This document shows, piece after piece, positions 7,952 to 17,409 of a DNA stretch of 64,000 bases; the stretch's first letter is position 1; the number at the start of each line of letters is the position of its first letter. The stretch covers positions 16,188 through 80,187 of the forward strand of contig CAINFC010000166.1 of NCBI GenBank assembly GCA_903847975.1, in the 5' to 3' direction. The notes beneath the pieces are model-generated. The model saw nothing but the letters and a program-made list of their open reading frames with translations, did not search any database and was not told the DNA's origin. The DNA comes from an uncultured Acidobacteriota bacterium (lineage in GTDB: Bacteria; Acidobacteriota; UBA6911; CAINFC01). A program made the translations under genes and the position numbers.

Positions 7952-10900
7952 ATGAACTCCTGGACTCTCCTGCGGCGAAGCCTGGTCCATTATCGGCGCA
8001 CCCACCTTTGGGTGCTGCTGGGGACCATGGTTTCCACCGCGATCCTGACCGGCGCCCTGATCCTCTCGGACTCGGTGAGGTACAGCCTGGAGCGGATTGT
8101 GCGGAGCCGCCTGGGCAATGCCGAATTCGCGCTGGCAATGGAAGACCGTTTTTTTCGCGCCGGCCTTGCCGATCGCCTGGCCGGGGCCCTGAGGACGGAT
8201 GCCGCGCCCGTTCTTCGCACCCGGGGCGTTGCGGTGCTTTCCGGCGGCCGCCGGCGGGTGAACCGGGTGGAGATCCTGGGCGTCGACGGGCGCTTCGGGC
8301 GGCTGGGCAATTGTCCGGAAGAATATTCCCGCCTGGCTCCCGGCGAAGTGCTGATCAACCGGGCCCTGGGGGAGCGGCTGCAGGCCCGGGCCGGCGAGGA
8401 AATCCTGCTGCGGATGGAAAAACCCGCCTTTTTCCCCAAGGACGCTCCCCTGGCGCCGGACCAGGATCTGGCTTATGTGGGGCGCTACAAAGTAAAAGGA
8501 ATCGTCGGGGACGAGCAGTGGGGCCGCTTTCAGCTGCAGGCCAACCAGGTGGCCTCCTGCACCGCGTTTCTCCCGCTGGAAGGCCTGGGCCGCGATCTGG
8601 AACTGGAGGAGCGCGCCAACCTTCTGCTGCTCTCCGTCCGCCGCGGCGAGCCGCTGACCGGGGAGGAAATCGGGAAGGCCCTGCGCACGGTCTGGTCCCT
8701 GGAAGACACCGACCTGGAAGCCGTTCCGGCGCCCGAAGCCGGACGCCTGGAAATCCGCTCCCGGCGCATATTCCTGGATCCGGCGGTTTCCGCCGCCGCG
8801 GCGAAAATCGATCCGTCGTCCCAACCCGTTTTGACCTACCTGGTAAACCGGATCCGGAAAGGAGAGCGGTCCGCTCCCTACTCCTTCGTGTCCGGCGCCG
8901 CTTCGCCGCTGGTTCCGGGCGAATTGCGGGACCATGAGATCCTGATCAACGAATGGCTGGCGGAGGACCTCGGGGCCCGGGCCGGTGACGACATTCGGCT
9001 TGCTTACTTTGTGGTAGGTTCGACGCGAGCCCTGGAGGAGGCCGTATCCGAATTCCGGGTCAAGGCCGTGGTTCCTCTGCAGGGCGCCTTTGCCGACCGG
9101 CGGCTGATGCCGGCCCTTCCCGGGCTGGCGGAAAAAGAGAGCTGCCGGGAATGGGACCCGGGGACGATCCTCGATCTTTCCCTCATTCGTGACAAGGATG
9201 AGGATTACTGGAACCGGTACCGGGGCACGCCCAAAGCCTTCGTTTCCCTGGCTGCCGCCCGGAAAATGTGGGCCAACCGGTTCGGAGATGCCACGGCCGT
9301 TCGCCTGTCGGGCGGGCCGCCGGAGGAGCTTGTCGGCCGGATGACCTCTTTGCTGGATCCCGCCGGCATGGGGCTGACCTTCCAGGAAGTGCGCCGCCAG
9401 GGCTTGGCCGCCAGCCGGGCCTCCGTCGATTTCGGGGGGCTCTTTATCGGCTTGAGCTTTTTTATTATCCTGGCCGGGCTGCTGCTGACGGCGCTGCTTT
9501 TCGTCCTTCAAACCGAACAGCGCGCCGCGGAAAGCGCTCTGCTGCGGGCTTTGGGCTTTTCCGCGGCGGAAGTGCGCGCCCGGCATCTGCGGGAGGGCCT
9601 GGTCCTGGCGGCGGCCGGCGGCCTGACCGGAGCGCTGGCCGGAGTGCTCTACAACCAGGCCGTGCTCTGGGCTCTCCGCACGGTGTGGCAGGGAGCCGTC
9701 GGGACCTCCGCGCTGCACCTGCATCTCCGGCTTCCTGCGCTGGCCGCCGGCGCCGGGCTCGGCGCCCTGACCGCTTTTCTGGCCATGGTGCTGACGGCGC
9801 GCCGGCAGCTGCAATCGCCGGTGCCGGGCCTGCTGCGGGGCGAACGCTTCCTGCCGCACAGCCCGAAGCGCTCCGGCTTCCTAGCTTTTGTTACGGCCTG
9901 TTTCTGCCTGGCAGCAGCGGCTTGGATCCTGTACCGGGCCGACTGGCGCCGGCCGGATGAATCCTTCCTGTTCTTTTTTCTGGCAGGAGCCATGGCTCTG
10001 GCTGGAGGAATCGCCGTGGCCGATGCCTGGCTCGCCCGTCTGCAGGCACATGGTCGGGGTTCCTCTTTTCGTCCCGCCTTCCTGGGAATCCGCAACCTGG
10101 CGCGCCGCCGCTTTCGCAGCCTGGGGCTGATCGGAATGCTGTCCAGCGGGATGTTCCTGGTGTTTACGGTCGGCGCCCATCGCCAGGGAGAGCGGACGGA
10201 TGCCGCCCGGCGCTCTTCCGGTACGGGCGGCTTTGCCCTGGTGGGCGAGACCACGCTGCCCCTGCTGTATGATCTCAACAGCAGCAAAGGCCGGCAGTTC
10301 TACCAGCTGGAGCGGGAGGCCGGCCCGGCGGTTCGCTTCGTCCCCTTCCGGGTGCAGGAGGGAGACGATGCCAGCTGCCTGAACCTGAACCGCGTTTCCC
10401 GTCCCCGGCTCCTGGGGGTGAATCCGAGGGAGCTTGCGGAGAGAAAATCGTTTTCTTTTGTCGAAACCCTGCCCTCGCTGCAGGGACAAGATACCTGGAT
10501 GGCTCTGGATGAAATTCCGGCCGACGGTCCGGTGCCGGCCCTGGCCGACCAGACGGTGCTGACCTGGGGCCTGGGCAAGGCGGTGGGGGACACGCTGGAA
10601 TATGTGGCCGAAGACGGGCGCCCCTTCCGGATCCGGCTGGTGGCCGGTCTGGCCAACTCCGTTTTTCAGGGGAGCCTGATCGTTTCGGAAAAAGCTCTTT
10701 TGCGCTATTTCCCCTCGCACAGCGGGCACCGTTTTTTTCTGGCGGATGTTCCTCCGGATCAGGTGGGGGGGCTGACGGAACGGCTGTCCTGGGCCCTTTC
10801 GGACCTCGGGCTGGACGTAGTTCCGGCGGCGGCCCGCCTGGCGGATTTCAACCAGGTGCAGAATACCTACCTTTCCATATTTCTGATCCTGGGGAGCTTC

Positions 10901-11245
10901 GGGCTGATTCTGGGCAGCGTCGGCATGGGCATTGTGGTGCAGAGGAACGTCCTGGAGCGACGTCACGAGCTGGCGGTTCTGCTGGCCATGGGGTTCCGGA
11001 AAAGGGAAGTGCGTTCGCTGGTGGTTCGGGAGCATCTGGCCCTGTGGGGGGTGGGGCTGGCGGTGGGCGCGGTTTCTTCCGGGATGGTGATCCTTCCCTC
11101 TTTGGCGGCGGGGAACGCGGAGGTTTCCTGGGGCCTGCTTTTGCTTCTGATGGCGCTGGTGGCCGGCGGCGGGCTGCTGTGGATCGCTCTTTCCGCAGCC
11201 TGGGCCACCCAGAAGGACCTGGTTCCCGCCCTGCGCCGCGAGTGA
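7952..11245 (+). CDS. FtsX-family ABC transporter permease (large, MacB-like)
   Basis: A 1097-residue inner-membrane permease. It has a first membrane segment near residues 20-42, a long periplasmic region, a first FtsX core of hydrophobic segments near 495-620, two further segments near 645-690, a second periplasmic region, and a C-terminal FtsX core near 975-1090. This duplicated-FtsX layout is the usual one for about 800-1100 residue permeases that work with a LolD-like ATPase as a homodimer. The ATPase lies immediately upstream. Bases 10324-10801, encoding part of the second periplasmic region, recur at 22299-22776 with about 12 differences. No lesion is visible in this copy. Confidence 0.88.
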   Translation: MNSWTLLRRSLVHYRRTHLWVLLGTMVSTAILTGALILSDSVRYSLERIVRSRLGNAEFALAMEDRFFRAGLADRLAGALRTDAAPVLRTRGVAVLSGGRRRVNRVEILGVDGRFGRLGNCPEEYSRLAPGEVLINRALGERLQARAGEEILLRMEKPAFFPKDAPLAPDQDLAYVGRYKVKGIVGDEQWGRFQLQANQVASCTAFLPLEGLGRDLELEERANLLLLSVRRGEPLTGEEIGKALRTVWSLEDTDLEAVPAPEAGRLEIRSRRIFLDPAVSAAAAKIDPSSQPVLTYLVNRIRKGERSAPYSFVSGAASPLVPGELRDHEILINEWLAEDLGARAGDDIRLAYFVVGSTRALEEAVSEFRVKAVVPLQGAFADRRLMPALPGLAEKESCREWDPGTILDLSLIRDKDEDYWNRYRGTPKAFVSLAAARKMWANRFGDATAVRLSGGPPEELVGRMTSLLDPAGMGLTFQEVRRQGLAASRASVDFGGLFIGLSFFIILAGLLLTALLFVLQTEQRAAESALLRALGFSAAEVRARHLREGLVLAAAGGLTGALAGVLYNQAVLWALRTVWQGAVGTSALHLHLRLPALAAGAGLGALTAFLAMVLTARRQLQSPVPGLLRGERFLPHSPKRSGFLAFVTACFCLAAAAWILYRADWRRPDESFLFFFLAGAMALAGGIAVADAWLARLQAHGRGSSFRPAFLGIRNLARRRFRSLGLIGMLSSGMFLVFTVGAHRQGERTDAARRSSGTGGFALVGETTLPLLYDLNSSKGRQFYQLEREAGPAVRFVPFRVQEGDDASCLNLNRVSRPRLLGVNPRELAERKSFSFVETLPSLQGQDTWMALDEIPADGPVPALADQTVLTWGLGKAVGDTLEYVAEDGRPFRIRLVAGLANSVFQGSLIVSEKALLRYFPSHSGHRFFLADVPPDQVGGLTERLSWALSDLGLDVVPAAARLADFNQVQNTYLSIFLILGSFGLILGSVGMGIVVQRNVLERRHELAVLLAMGFRKREVRSLVVREHLALWGVGLAVGAVSSGMVILPSLAAGNAEVSWGLLLLLMALVAGGGLLWIALSAAWATQKDLVPALRRE

Positions 11246-11293
11246 TCGGCCCGTCGGCAAACAACACTTTTATAATGATGGCGCCAAAAAGTA

Positions 11294-11358
11294 GCAGCAA
11301 CCCCAAGGGGTGCCGGAACACAGCCCGGGGTTGCGCCGCAGGCGCTGCTCCGGGCAGA
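11294..11358 (+). repeat. Palindromic dispersed repeat (family of the 63.6-64.0 kb elements)
   Basis: It contains the mini-hairpin ACCCCAAGGGGT, then CACAGCCCGGGGTTGCG and CCGCAGGCGCTGCTCCGGG. The reverse complement of 63801-63862 reads almost the same, including the ACACAGCCCGGGG core. This places it in the same dispersed family as the elements at the right end of the window. Confidence 0.75.
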
Positions 11359-11373
11359 CGGATTGGTTAGTCC

Positions 11374-11421
11374 GTAGGATAACCAACTCGATTCGGCCGG
11401 GCGTTCCGGCAAGCCTGCATA
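11374..11421 (+). repeat. 48-bp repeat shared with 22909-22956
   Basis: The two copies are the same length and differ at about five positions; the shared core is ACTCGATTCGGCCGGGCGTT. One copy lies just after the intact permease gene and the other lies just after the displaced permease fragment, so both may derive from one ancestral permease-plus-flank unit. Confidence 0.75.
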
Positions 11422-11550
11422 AGGGCCATCCTCGCGGAGGCAACGGCATCGTTCGGTTGTCGTCCGTTTCATCGGTTTCGCAGCGAGATATAAAGAGCCG
11501 TATTGTTTTGCGATCCCGGACTACTTGGTGCGATCGAGAATCCTGTACGT

Positions 11551-12556
11551 TTAGGGAATCACTCCTTCCAGAATGCTGATCTCATGAGAGGTCGGCAGGA
11601 TCCGCTGGAGCTTTAGCCCCGCTTGGGAAAACAAATTCCGGAATTCCGGTTCGGTGCGCTCGCGACCGTTGACCAGCAGCATCATTAAATCCAGCCATTT
11701 GGCGAAACAGAATCCATTCCCTGCCGGGATCACTGTTTCCGCGATCAGGATCCGGCTGCCGGCTTTCATCGCTTTGCGGCAGTTTTTCAGGATCGTCACT
11801 GCATCCTCATCCTGCCAGTCATGGATGACGTGCCGAAGAAGATAAATATCGGCATCCGCCGGCACGGTTTCCAGAAAGCTCCCCGGAGATATTACGCAGC
11901 GCGAGCTTACACCGAGTTTTTCCATTGTCTGCCTGGCGCTTTCGGCCACACTCGGGAGGTCAAAAAGAATACCCTGGACTTCCGGATGTTTACACAGCAG
12001 TGCCCCCAGAAGGCTTCCATTTCCTCCCCCGACATCCATCACCGTCTCGCAACCGGAAAAATCATAAGCCGCCAGCATGGGAGCCGTTTCGGGATCATGA
12101 ACTGCCCTCATGCAATCATCATACAGTCGGTGGCGCTCCGGATTCCGGGTCATGTATTCGAAAAAGGAGCTGCCTAAGGTAATCCGGGTTGCGTCTTCAC
12201 CGGTTTTTACCGAGGACAGCAGCTGTCCCCATAGATGGTAGAATTCCGAACCGACCATCCTGGCAAAAGATCGGCTGGTATCCGGATGTTCGCTCCTGAG
12301 GAAGTCCGCAAGGGGTGTCAATCCGAATCGTCCCTGGGGATCCTCTGAAAAAATCCCAGATTCCGGCCAGGGCGCGCAAGAGGCGATAGAGCGCGCCCGC
12401 ATTGGTTTGGGTCTCCTGTGCCAGTTCCGCGACGGCCCGGGGTCCTGCCTCCAGAAGGTCGGCAATGCCCAGTTCTGCGGCAACATGGATACCTTGCGTT
12501 ATCCAACCTCCTACGACCATTTGGCTCAGCTGCTGTTTTTCCAACGGTTGGCTCAT
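11551..12556 (-). pseudogene. O-methyltransferase (methyltransferase family 2), frameshifted
   Basis: SAM-dependent O-methyltransferase of the plant-COMT/hydroxyneurosporene type. The N-terminal dimerisation helix-turn-helix is read from the ATG at 12556 (ELGIADLLEAGPRAV to LYRLLRALA). The rest, including SAM motif VMDVGGGNGSLL, the HVIHDWQDEDAV motif with catalytic His, and the C-terminal RILPTSHEISILEG, is in another frame down to 11551. The switch lies at about 12360-12367, where RALA should continue into SGIFSEDPQGRF; a single extra base explains it. The upstream gene overlaps its start by ATGA, and a good ribosome site (GAGGAG) precedes. Either a true pseudogene or an assembly error. About 335 residues when repaired, normal for the family. 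Confidence 0.85.
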
Positions 12557-13128
12557 CGGGAACTCCTCTCTTCTGATTGTTTGACAAATGCCTGTGGCGC
12601 TTGGTTATCGATATTCACAAGGCCTTTCTCCCATGGCGGATGACGATCGAAAAAAAACGGTTTTGTGTCCGGAGAGGCAGACATCCAAGGGATACGGCCG
12701 TGGAAGCGCAAACTCCGCTCCCATTTTTCCGGAAGCTGCCTGGTGATTTTGGGTGAGGAATCGCCGCTCCTTAAATCCAATGCACGGCCAAGGAAATAAC
12801 CGCCAATGGCGCCCCCGCCGCCGGTAATAGCGGCTAAGGTCCATACCTTACGGTCGCTGTGCATGGCATCATCGTAGGCCGCCATTCCCGCTAAAAGGCC
12901 CAGGGCCAAACCTCCACCCGCACCGGCAAAGGGGAGCAGCGTGCGATACTGGAACGAATTCTTTCGGGATGATGTCGGCGATTGTCCGTAGGCGTCCGGA
13001 GGAGCAGCTAAAGCAACCAGGAGGCTGAGAATGAACCAAGGGCAGGACCATTTCCGGTGGATCCCGTTACCAACCGGCGAGAACTGTGTTTCACTTACGA
13101 ATCGGCGAAAATCGGACTTTCCAAACAT
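12553..13128 (-). CDS. Unknown secreted/membrane protein with glycine-rich helices
   Basis: No family recognised. The 191-residue product has a basic start, a hydrophobic signal-like segment near 32-47 ending in DAYGQ, then two glycine-rich hydrophobic stretches (GAGGGLALGLLAGMA and ITGGGGAIGGYFLG) of the glycine-zipper kind, and a polar C-terminal 60 residues. It may be an outer-envelope or membrane-inserted protein. The start at 13128 has an AGGAG site seven bases upstream; the longer open frame above it has none. Its stop overlaps the methyltransferase start (ATGA), and a clear promoter lies at 13210-13239, so both form one transcript. Confidence 0.6.
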   Translation of the reverse strand: MFGKSDFRRFVSETQFSPVGNGIHRKWSCPWFILSLLVALAAPPDAYGQSPTSSRKNSFQYRTLLPFAGAGGGLALGLLAGMAAYDDAMHSDRKVWTLAAITGGGGAIGGYFLGRALDLRSGDSSPKITRQLPEKWERSLRFHGRIPWMSASPDTKPFFFDRHPPWEKGLVNIDNQAPQAFVKQSEERSSR

Positions 13129-13209
13129 GAAATGGCTCCTTATTTTTCGACTGCCGATGATCGAGAGGGATCGGCACAGCGGCAAAGCACCATCACTCAA
13201 TGTGGTACT

Positions 13210-13239
13210 ATTGTAAATCACTTGCCGGATAGGAGTCAA
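13210..13239 (-). promoter_or_regulatory. sigma70-like promoter for the 13128 gene and methyltransferase
   Basis: Read on the minus strand: TTGACT, an 18-bp spacer, then TACAAT, about 80 bp before the start codon at 13128. Confidence 0.6.
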
Positions 13240-13510
13240 GAGCGCTTTCCGAAGAAGAACAGGAATTATGCAGGGATCGGAGCGATCAGGGAGGGGCAAC
13301 AAGTACGAAAGCAATCTGCAACAACTTCCTGAACGAAAACCGTATGAAGTTTCCGCTTACGCTGGCGTGGTACTGGCGGAAATCCACTCGCCATGGGCCG
13401 CGAAAGGTGGAACTCCATACGGATTATGTTTACGGATCGGATGCGGATCGATTTGCGAGAGCTCCCGACTTTTTAGTCCTTCATCCGTAATCCGCGGCTC
13501 GAATCGCTGC
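13240..13510. other. Intergenic region without recognisable features
   Basis: This is the rest of the gap between the kinase stop and the unknown-protein promoter. No supported gene, hairpin or repeat was found; base composition is somewhat less GC-rich than the neighbouring genes. Confidence 0.4.
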
Positions 13511-16324
13511 CTATCGGCCGGCCGCAGGGGCCAGGTGCTGGAGCTCCTGGAACCAGTTCTGCACCAGGACCAGCTCCGTGACCGACGGTTCCTTAACGGT
13601 GGGCGCTTTTACCATCAGGAACCGCTGCCCGTCGGGGGAAAGATCCTCAAGCCACCATCCGGAAATGCCGTGCTTCTGAAAAAGGAGTCGAGGCTTGCCG
13701 GCGTAGAATCCTCCGGCTGTCCGGATGTCAACCGCCCAGAATTGATGCCGGTAGCGGTAAAAAAGCTGTTTTCCGTCTCTGCTCCACAAAGCACTGGTTC
13801 CCCCTTCCGTCGATACCTGGACGATGGGGCCGGGGCCGGGGAAGGGCCGAACATATATCTCCTCCCGCTTGGTCTCATTGGACATATAGGCAATCCAGCG
13901 CCCGTCGGCTGAAAACTGTGCGCCTTCTTCATCCGATTTCGAATGGACCAAGGGAGTTACCGTGCCGGATGGAAGGTCCAGGATCAAAGTGTCTGCTCCG
14001 GTTTCCGGGTTGGACTCGTCCAAAGCAAGTTTCATCCCGTCCGGAGAAAAGGATGTGGCACCTTGATCGGAATGGCTTGTTGTAAGACGTTCCAGCGGCG
14101 CACTCCCGTCGTATGGCTGCCAAAACAGATTGATCATGCCGCTTTTGCACCAGCCAAAAACGAGCCTTTTGCCGTCCGGAGTCCAGACCAGCCCATAGGA
14201 ACGGCCCTCGGCAGTGACTTGACGGTTGGTTCCTCTGCCGATGTCGTATACCCAGACTTGGCGCACCAGACCCTGTTTGATATAGGCAATCTTTTGACCG
14301 TCGGGCGAAAGTCGCGGCCGGCTGAAGGGAAGTTGAAATTCTGAAATTTGCTGTTCACTCCCCTGGCGGTCGATCCAAACCAGCGAGCGTTTCGGATCGG
14401 GTGGAACGCCCCCCACGGCATAGACTAGCGTCCCGTTATCCGCAACGGCAAACTGACCTGCGCCGGTATTGAAATTGTGGGTCGATCCCACCAGGGCTTG
14501 CATGACGTTCTCTACCAGGGGGAAGGGCTGGCCGACGATTTTCTGCCCGGTCAAATCGAAGCGCACTGCCATCAGGGTTCCCTGTCGTAAGAACACAATG
14601 TGGCCGGTGGGGATATAACGGGCATCCGCGGCATTCTCGATCAGGTCCTGCCATGCGCCGGTGCTCAATCGCAGCAAGGCCACCCGAGGTTGAGCATCCA
14701 TATCGTGCCGGATGATGGTGAAAAGCAGAGCGTTACCCTTTGGGAGCCACGCCGGAAGACGATGATTGTATTCCTCTCGTTTCGGATCCGGCTTGGTCAA
14801 CACCACCGGTTTTCCGCCATCGGAGGAAATCCTGAGAAGACCCATATCTCTACCTTCCGATAAAATCATATCGGAATAAACGATGCTGTTATCCCTCCCC
14901 CAGCTGGCCCCGGAAAGCTCGGTCGCTTCGCCCAGGGTGACGGAAACGCCGCCTGCAATCGGTATTTTCTTTAGCTTGGCGTTCGGGCTGTGGTAATCGT
15001 TGGCATTCGGGCTGTAGTAGTCGTTGCCTTCCGACCAGAAACCCACCCAGCGATTGTCGGGCGACAAAAAAGGGTAGATGCCGCCTTCCGTCCCGGGAAT
15101 AGCCTTTGCGACTGCCTGGTCCAACCGGCGCAGATACAGTTGGGATTTGCCCTGAAGAAGCCCCTTTTCTTCTCGCGCGCTGTAAACGATAAAGGTTCCG
15201 TCGCTGGAAATAGCGATGGCCGGTCGGCTCGGTCGTCCGTCTTGCCCCTCTCCGGGAACGGGTCTGCCGCTGAGACAGTAGCCCGGCTCGATTTTGAGGG
15301 TGGAGGACACCAGTTGGGCAGGAACGGCGGGATGAAAATAGCGCGGCAGTGAGAGACCGGCGAGGAGCCCCGCACCCAGCAGGAGCGCCCCACACGCCAC
15401 CAGCCAAATTACCGGAAAGCGTCGGGAACCGAAGGCAGCCGCCGGAGGGAGAGCATCCGTTGCCGCAGGGGCATCGATTTCGATCCGTGCATCGGCGATG
15501 TCGTGCAGGCGCTGCCGCGAATCTTTCTGCAGGCAGCGGTGCAGCATCTGTTTGACGTTCCAGGGCAGGTCGGAGGGAAGCGAGGCCCAGTCCGGCTCCT
15601 CTTTGAGGATCGCCGCCAGAGTATCCGATACCGTCTCGGCGGCAAAGGCCTGTTTGCCCGTCAGGCATTCGAAGAGCACACACCCGAAGGCCCATATATC
15701 CGTCCTCTGGTCGATCGCTTTGCCGCGGGCCTGTTCCGGGGCCATGTAGGCGGCCGTCCCCAGGATGACACCCGCTTGGGTGGCACCCATGCTGAGGGTA
15801 GGAGAATTCGGGAGGTCCGGCGATCCGGTGCGATCCTCCTGCATCGCCTTGGCCAGGCCGAAATCCAGTACTTTTACCTTTCCCTCCGGAGTGACCTTGA
15901 TATTGGCCGGTTTCAGATCGCGATGCAGGATTCCTTTCTCATGGGCATATTCAAGAGCATCGGCAATCTGTTTGGCGATCGTCAGAGCCTCCTCCAAGGG
16001 TATCGCTCTCTGTCGGATGCGATCGGCCAGGGTTGGGCCTTCTACCACCTCCATGGCCAGGGCACGGGTGCTTTCGGTTTCCTCCATGCCGTAGATCGTA
16101 GCTATGTTGGCATGGTTGAGTGCCGCCAACATTCGGGCCTCCCGCTCAAAACGGGCCATTCGCGCCGGATCGTCCGCAAAAGCAAGCGGCAGTACTTTCA
16201 GAGCTACATCACGATTGAGCTTGATATCGCGGGCACGGTACACTTCTCCCATCCCACCTGCTCCCAGCAGGGACAGGATTTCATACGAACCGAGCCGAGT
16301 TCCTGGATTCATGGATAAAGGCAT
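13511..16324 (-). CDS. Ser/Thr protein kinase with C-terminal TolB/PD40 propeller
   Basis: A 937-residue membrane-anchored Hanks-type kinase. The kinase domain spans about residues 12-280: glycine loop GAGGMGEVY, lysine in ALKVLP, catalytic loop HRDLKPANIKV, DFGLAK and the APEQARGK activation segment. One transmembrane helix follows at about 305-330 (VIWLVACGALLLGAGLLAG). The outside part is a TolB/PD40 propeller with repeated SPDGxxIAY-like units (RLSPDGQKIAYIKQ, SFSPDGMKLALDES, FSADGRWIAYMS). This kinase-propeller fusion is common in Acidobacteriota and probably senses an envelope ligand. An in-frame 24-bp tandem repeat lies in the propeller. It sits 21 bp downstream of the TrmO-like gene on the same strand. 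Confidence 0.92.
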   Translation of the reverse strand: MPLSMNPGTRLGSYEILSLLGAGGMGEVYRARDIKLNRDVALKVLPLAFADDPARMARFEREARMLAALNHANIATIYGMEETESTRALAMEVVEGPTLADRIRQRAIPLEEALTIAKQIADALEYAHEKGILHRDLKPANIKVTPEGKVKVLDFGLAKAMQEDRTGSPDLPNSPTLSMGATQAGVILGTAAYMAPEQARGKAIDQRTDIWAFGCVLFECLTGKQAFAAETVSDTLAAILKEEPDWASLPSDLPWNVKQMLHRCLQKDSRQRLHDIADARIEIDAPAATDALPPAAAFGSRRFPVIWLVACGALLLGAGLLAGLSLPRYFHPAVPAQLVSSTLKIEPGYCLSGRPVPGEGQDGRPSRPAIAISSDGTFIVYSAREEKGLLQGKSQLYLRRLDQAVAKAIPGTEGGIYPFLSPDNRWVGFWSEGNDYYSPNANDYHSPNAKLKKIPIAGGVSVTLGEATELSGASWGRDNSIVYSDMILSEGRDMGLLRISSDGGKPVVLTKPDPKREEYNHRLPAWLPKGNALLFTIIRHDMDAQPRVALLRLSTGAWQDLIENAADARYIPTGHIVFLRQGTLMAVRFDLTGQKIVGQPFPLVENVMQALVGSTHNFNTGAGQFAVADNGTLVYAVGGVPPDPKRSLVWIDRQGSEQQISEFQLPFSRPRLSPDGQKIAYIKQGLVRQVWVYDIGRGTNRQVTAEGRSYGLVWTPDGKRLVFGWCKSGMINLFWQPYDGSAPLERLTTSHSDQGATSFSPDGMKLALDESNPETGADTLILDLPSGTVTPLVHSKSDEEGAQFSADGRWIAYMSNETKREEIYVRPFPGPGPIVQVSTEGGTSALWSRDGKQLFYRYRHQFWAVDIRTAGGFYAGKPRLLFQKHGISGWWLEDLSPDGQRFLMVKAPTVKEPSVTELVLVQNWFQELQHLAPAAGR
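14978..15025. repeat. 24-bp tandem duplication inside the kinase-propeller gene
   Basis: Two adjacent 24-bp units (14978-15001 and 15002-15025) with three differences encode NDYHSPNA and NDYYSPNA. The duplication keeps the reading frame and lengthens one propeller loop. Confidence 0.75.
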
Positions 16325-16345
16325 TCCCCCTCGCCAAACGTTCTC

Positions 16346-16802
16346 CTAAAAGTAATCCTTCATTAACCTGTTTACCCACTCCGGTACGGTCGCTCCGGTC
16401 ACGCAGTCATAGGCCGGGTAATAAGGTTTCACGTCTATCACCGGCGTACCGTCGATTGCATCGAGGCCGCATACCACCAGTGCATTCGGCTCCATGCGGA
16501 TGATCCGTCGCAGTCAGGCCGATGGGGTTGGGTCGGTCCTTGGCCCGCTGACTGAAGATGCCGACCTCGGGCATATCCGACAATCCCCGCGGCCTGCGCT
16601 CCAGGTGCCGGGAGGGCTCCAATCCGGCTTCATGCAACCAGGTTGGGACCAGAGCGTGCGAAAAATCCATTAGCCCCTTCAGCCCTCTGTCGTACTCCGG
16701 CAGCAGAACGACCCGCGATTCTTCGGCTCCCCAATTCTGGTCCGTCTGTTTCCTGACCGGCGACTCTACCAATCCAATGGGCTTCAAAACAATACGGTTC
16801 AT
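16346..16802 (-). pseudogene. TrmO/TsaA-like tRNA N6-methyltransferase gene, frameshifted
   Basis: The family methylates N6-threonylcarbamoyladenosine-37 in tRNA using SAM through a beta-barrel TsaA/TrmO domain. From 16802 the frame encodes PIGLVESPVRKQTDQNWG, the middle segment GLKGLMDFSHALVPTWL, and the signature GIFSQRAKDRPNPIGLTA. The frame is then lost at about 16506-16512. Reading the next frame restores a perfect C-terminus, IIRMEPNALVVCGLDAIDG then PVIDVKPYYPAYDCVTGA, to a TAG at 16346-16348. One extra base or two lost bases explains the break. A GGAAGGG site precedes the start. Length is normal when repaired (about 150 residues). Pseudogene or sequencing error cannot be separated from sequence alone. 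Confidence 0.85.
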
Positions 16803-17409
16803 GTTTCCCTTCCACTTATTTTATCAAGCGGGTCGGCGTTTGGTACCGCACTTCCATCACGCGCATCCGAACCTCGGCGTTCGATGTCCCGGCCGATCCT
16901 ATCCGGGCCTGCGCTGTCGGCTCCGGTGATGTCTGCGGTCGGCCAGCTCCTTTATCCAGGTCCCAGGACCCGTATCGCGATAGAGAGTATTCCGGCGATA
17001 GCCTTTGCCGCGAAAGCTATCAGTGCAGGTACACAAGCATCGTAATAATAACCTTTATCCTGACAGCAGGCGCAATCCGCGGGCAGATACGGCCTGCAAG
17101 CCGCATCCAGATTCCGCATCATCAGCAAGGGAATGTATGGCCCCAGCGTCAGTACCGGCATCGGGTTTTCCAGGCAGGCCCGTTGGAAAGCGTCCGCGGC
17201 TCCGAAAGGACGCGCTCCTTCCGGGCAACCGCCTTTTCCGTGCTTTTTTCCCTCGCCGATCCCCGGAAGTTTACCGGTTTACTCCCTGACGCCCCTTTTT
17301 TGTTTGATTTCGCTGTGGCTGAGTCGTATACTTGCGAAATAATAAGAAAACGTGGAAAAGCGTTTAGCTATCCCATCCAAAACTTCCACCGAAGCGGAAG
17401 GAAAACGAT
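16803..17409. other. Long intergenic region, mostly featureless
   Basis: About 600 bp. A 69-codon minus-strand frame at 16952-17161 contains several Cys and Tyr residues and a hydrophobic end but has no recognisable family or ribosome site, so it is not called as a gene. A plus-strand promoter at 17304-17332 serves the peptidase gene. The rest may be eroded coding sequence. Confidence 0.4.
17304..17332 (+). promoter_or_regulatory. sigma70-like promoter for the M20 peptidase
   Basis: TTGATT, 17-bp spacer, TATACT. The predicted transcript has a leader of about 70 nt before the ATG at 17410. Confidence 0.55.

Larger units (their letters stand above)
11246..11550. other. Intergenic region with two repeat elements
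   Basis: The 305 bp between the permease stop and the methyltransferase stop carries a palindromic repeat (11294-11358) and a 48-bp segment (11374-11421) that recurs at 22909-22956. The rest shows no supported gene; small open frames here are not convincing. Confidence 0.6.

Noticed and set aside
7628..9859. A 743-codon minus-strand open frame
   Set aside because: It is antisense to the ABC ATPase and permease; high GC leaves antisense frames open. It is Gln/Gly/Pro-rich with no family pattern.
16952..17161. A 69-codon Cys/Tyr-rich frame
   Set aside because: No ribosome site, no family, and eroded-looking surroundings.
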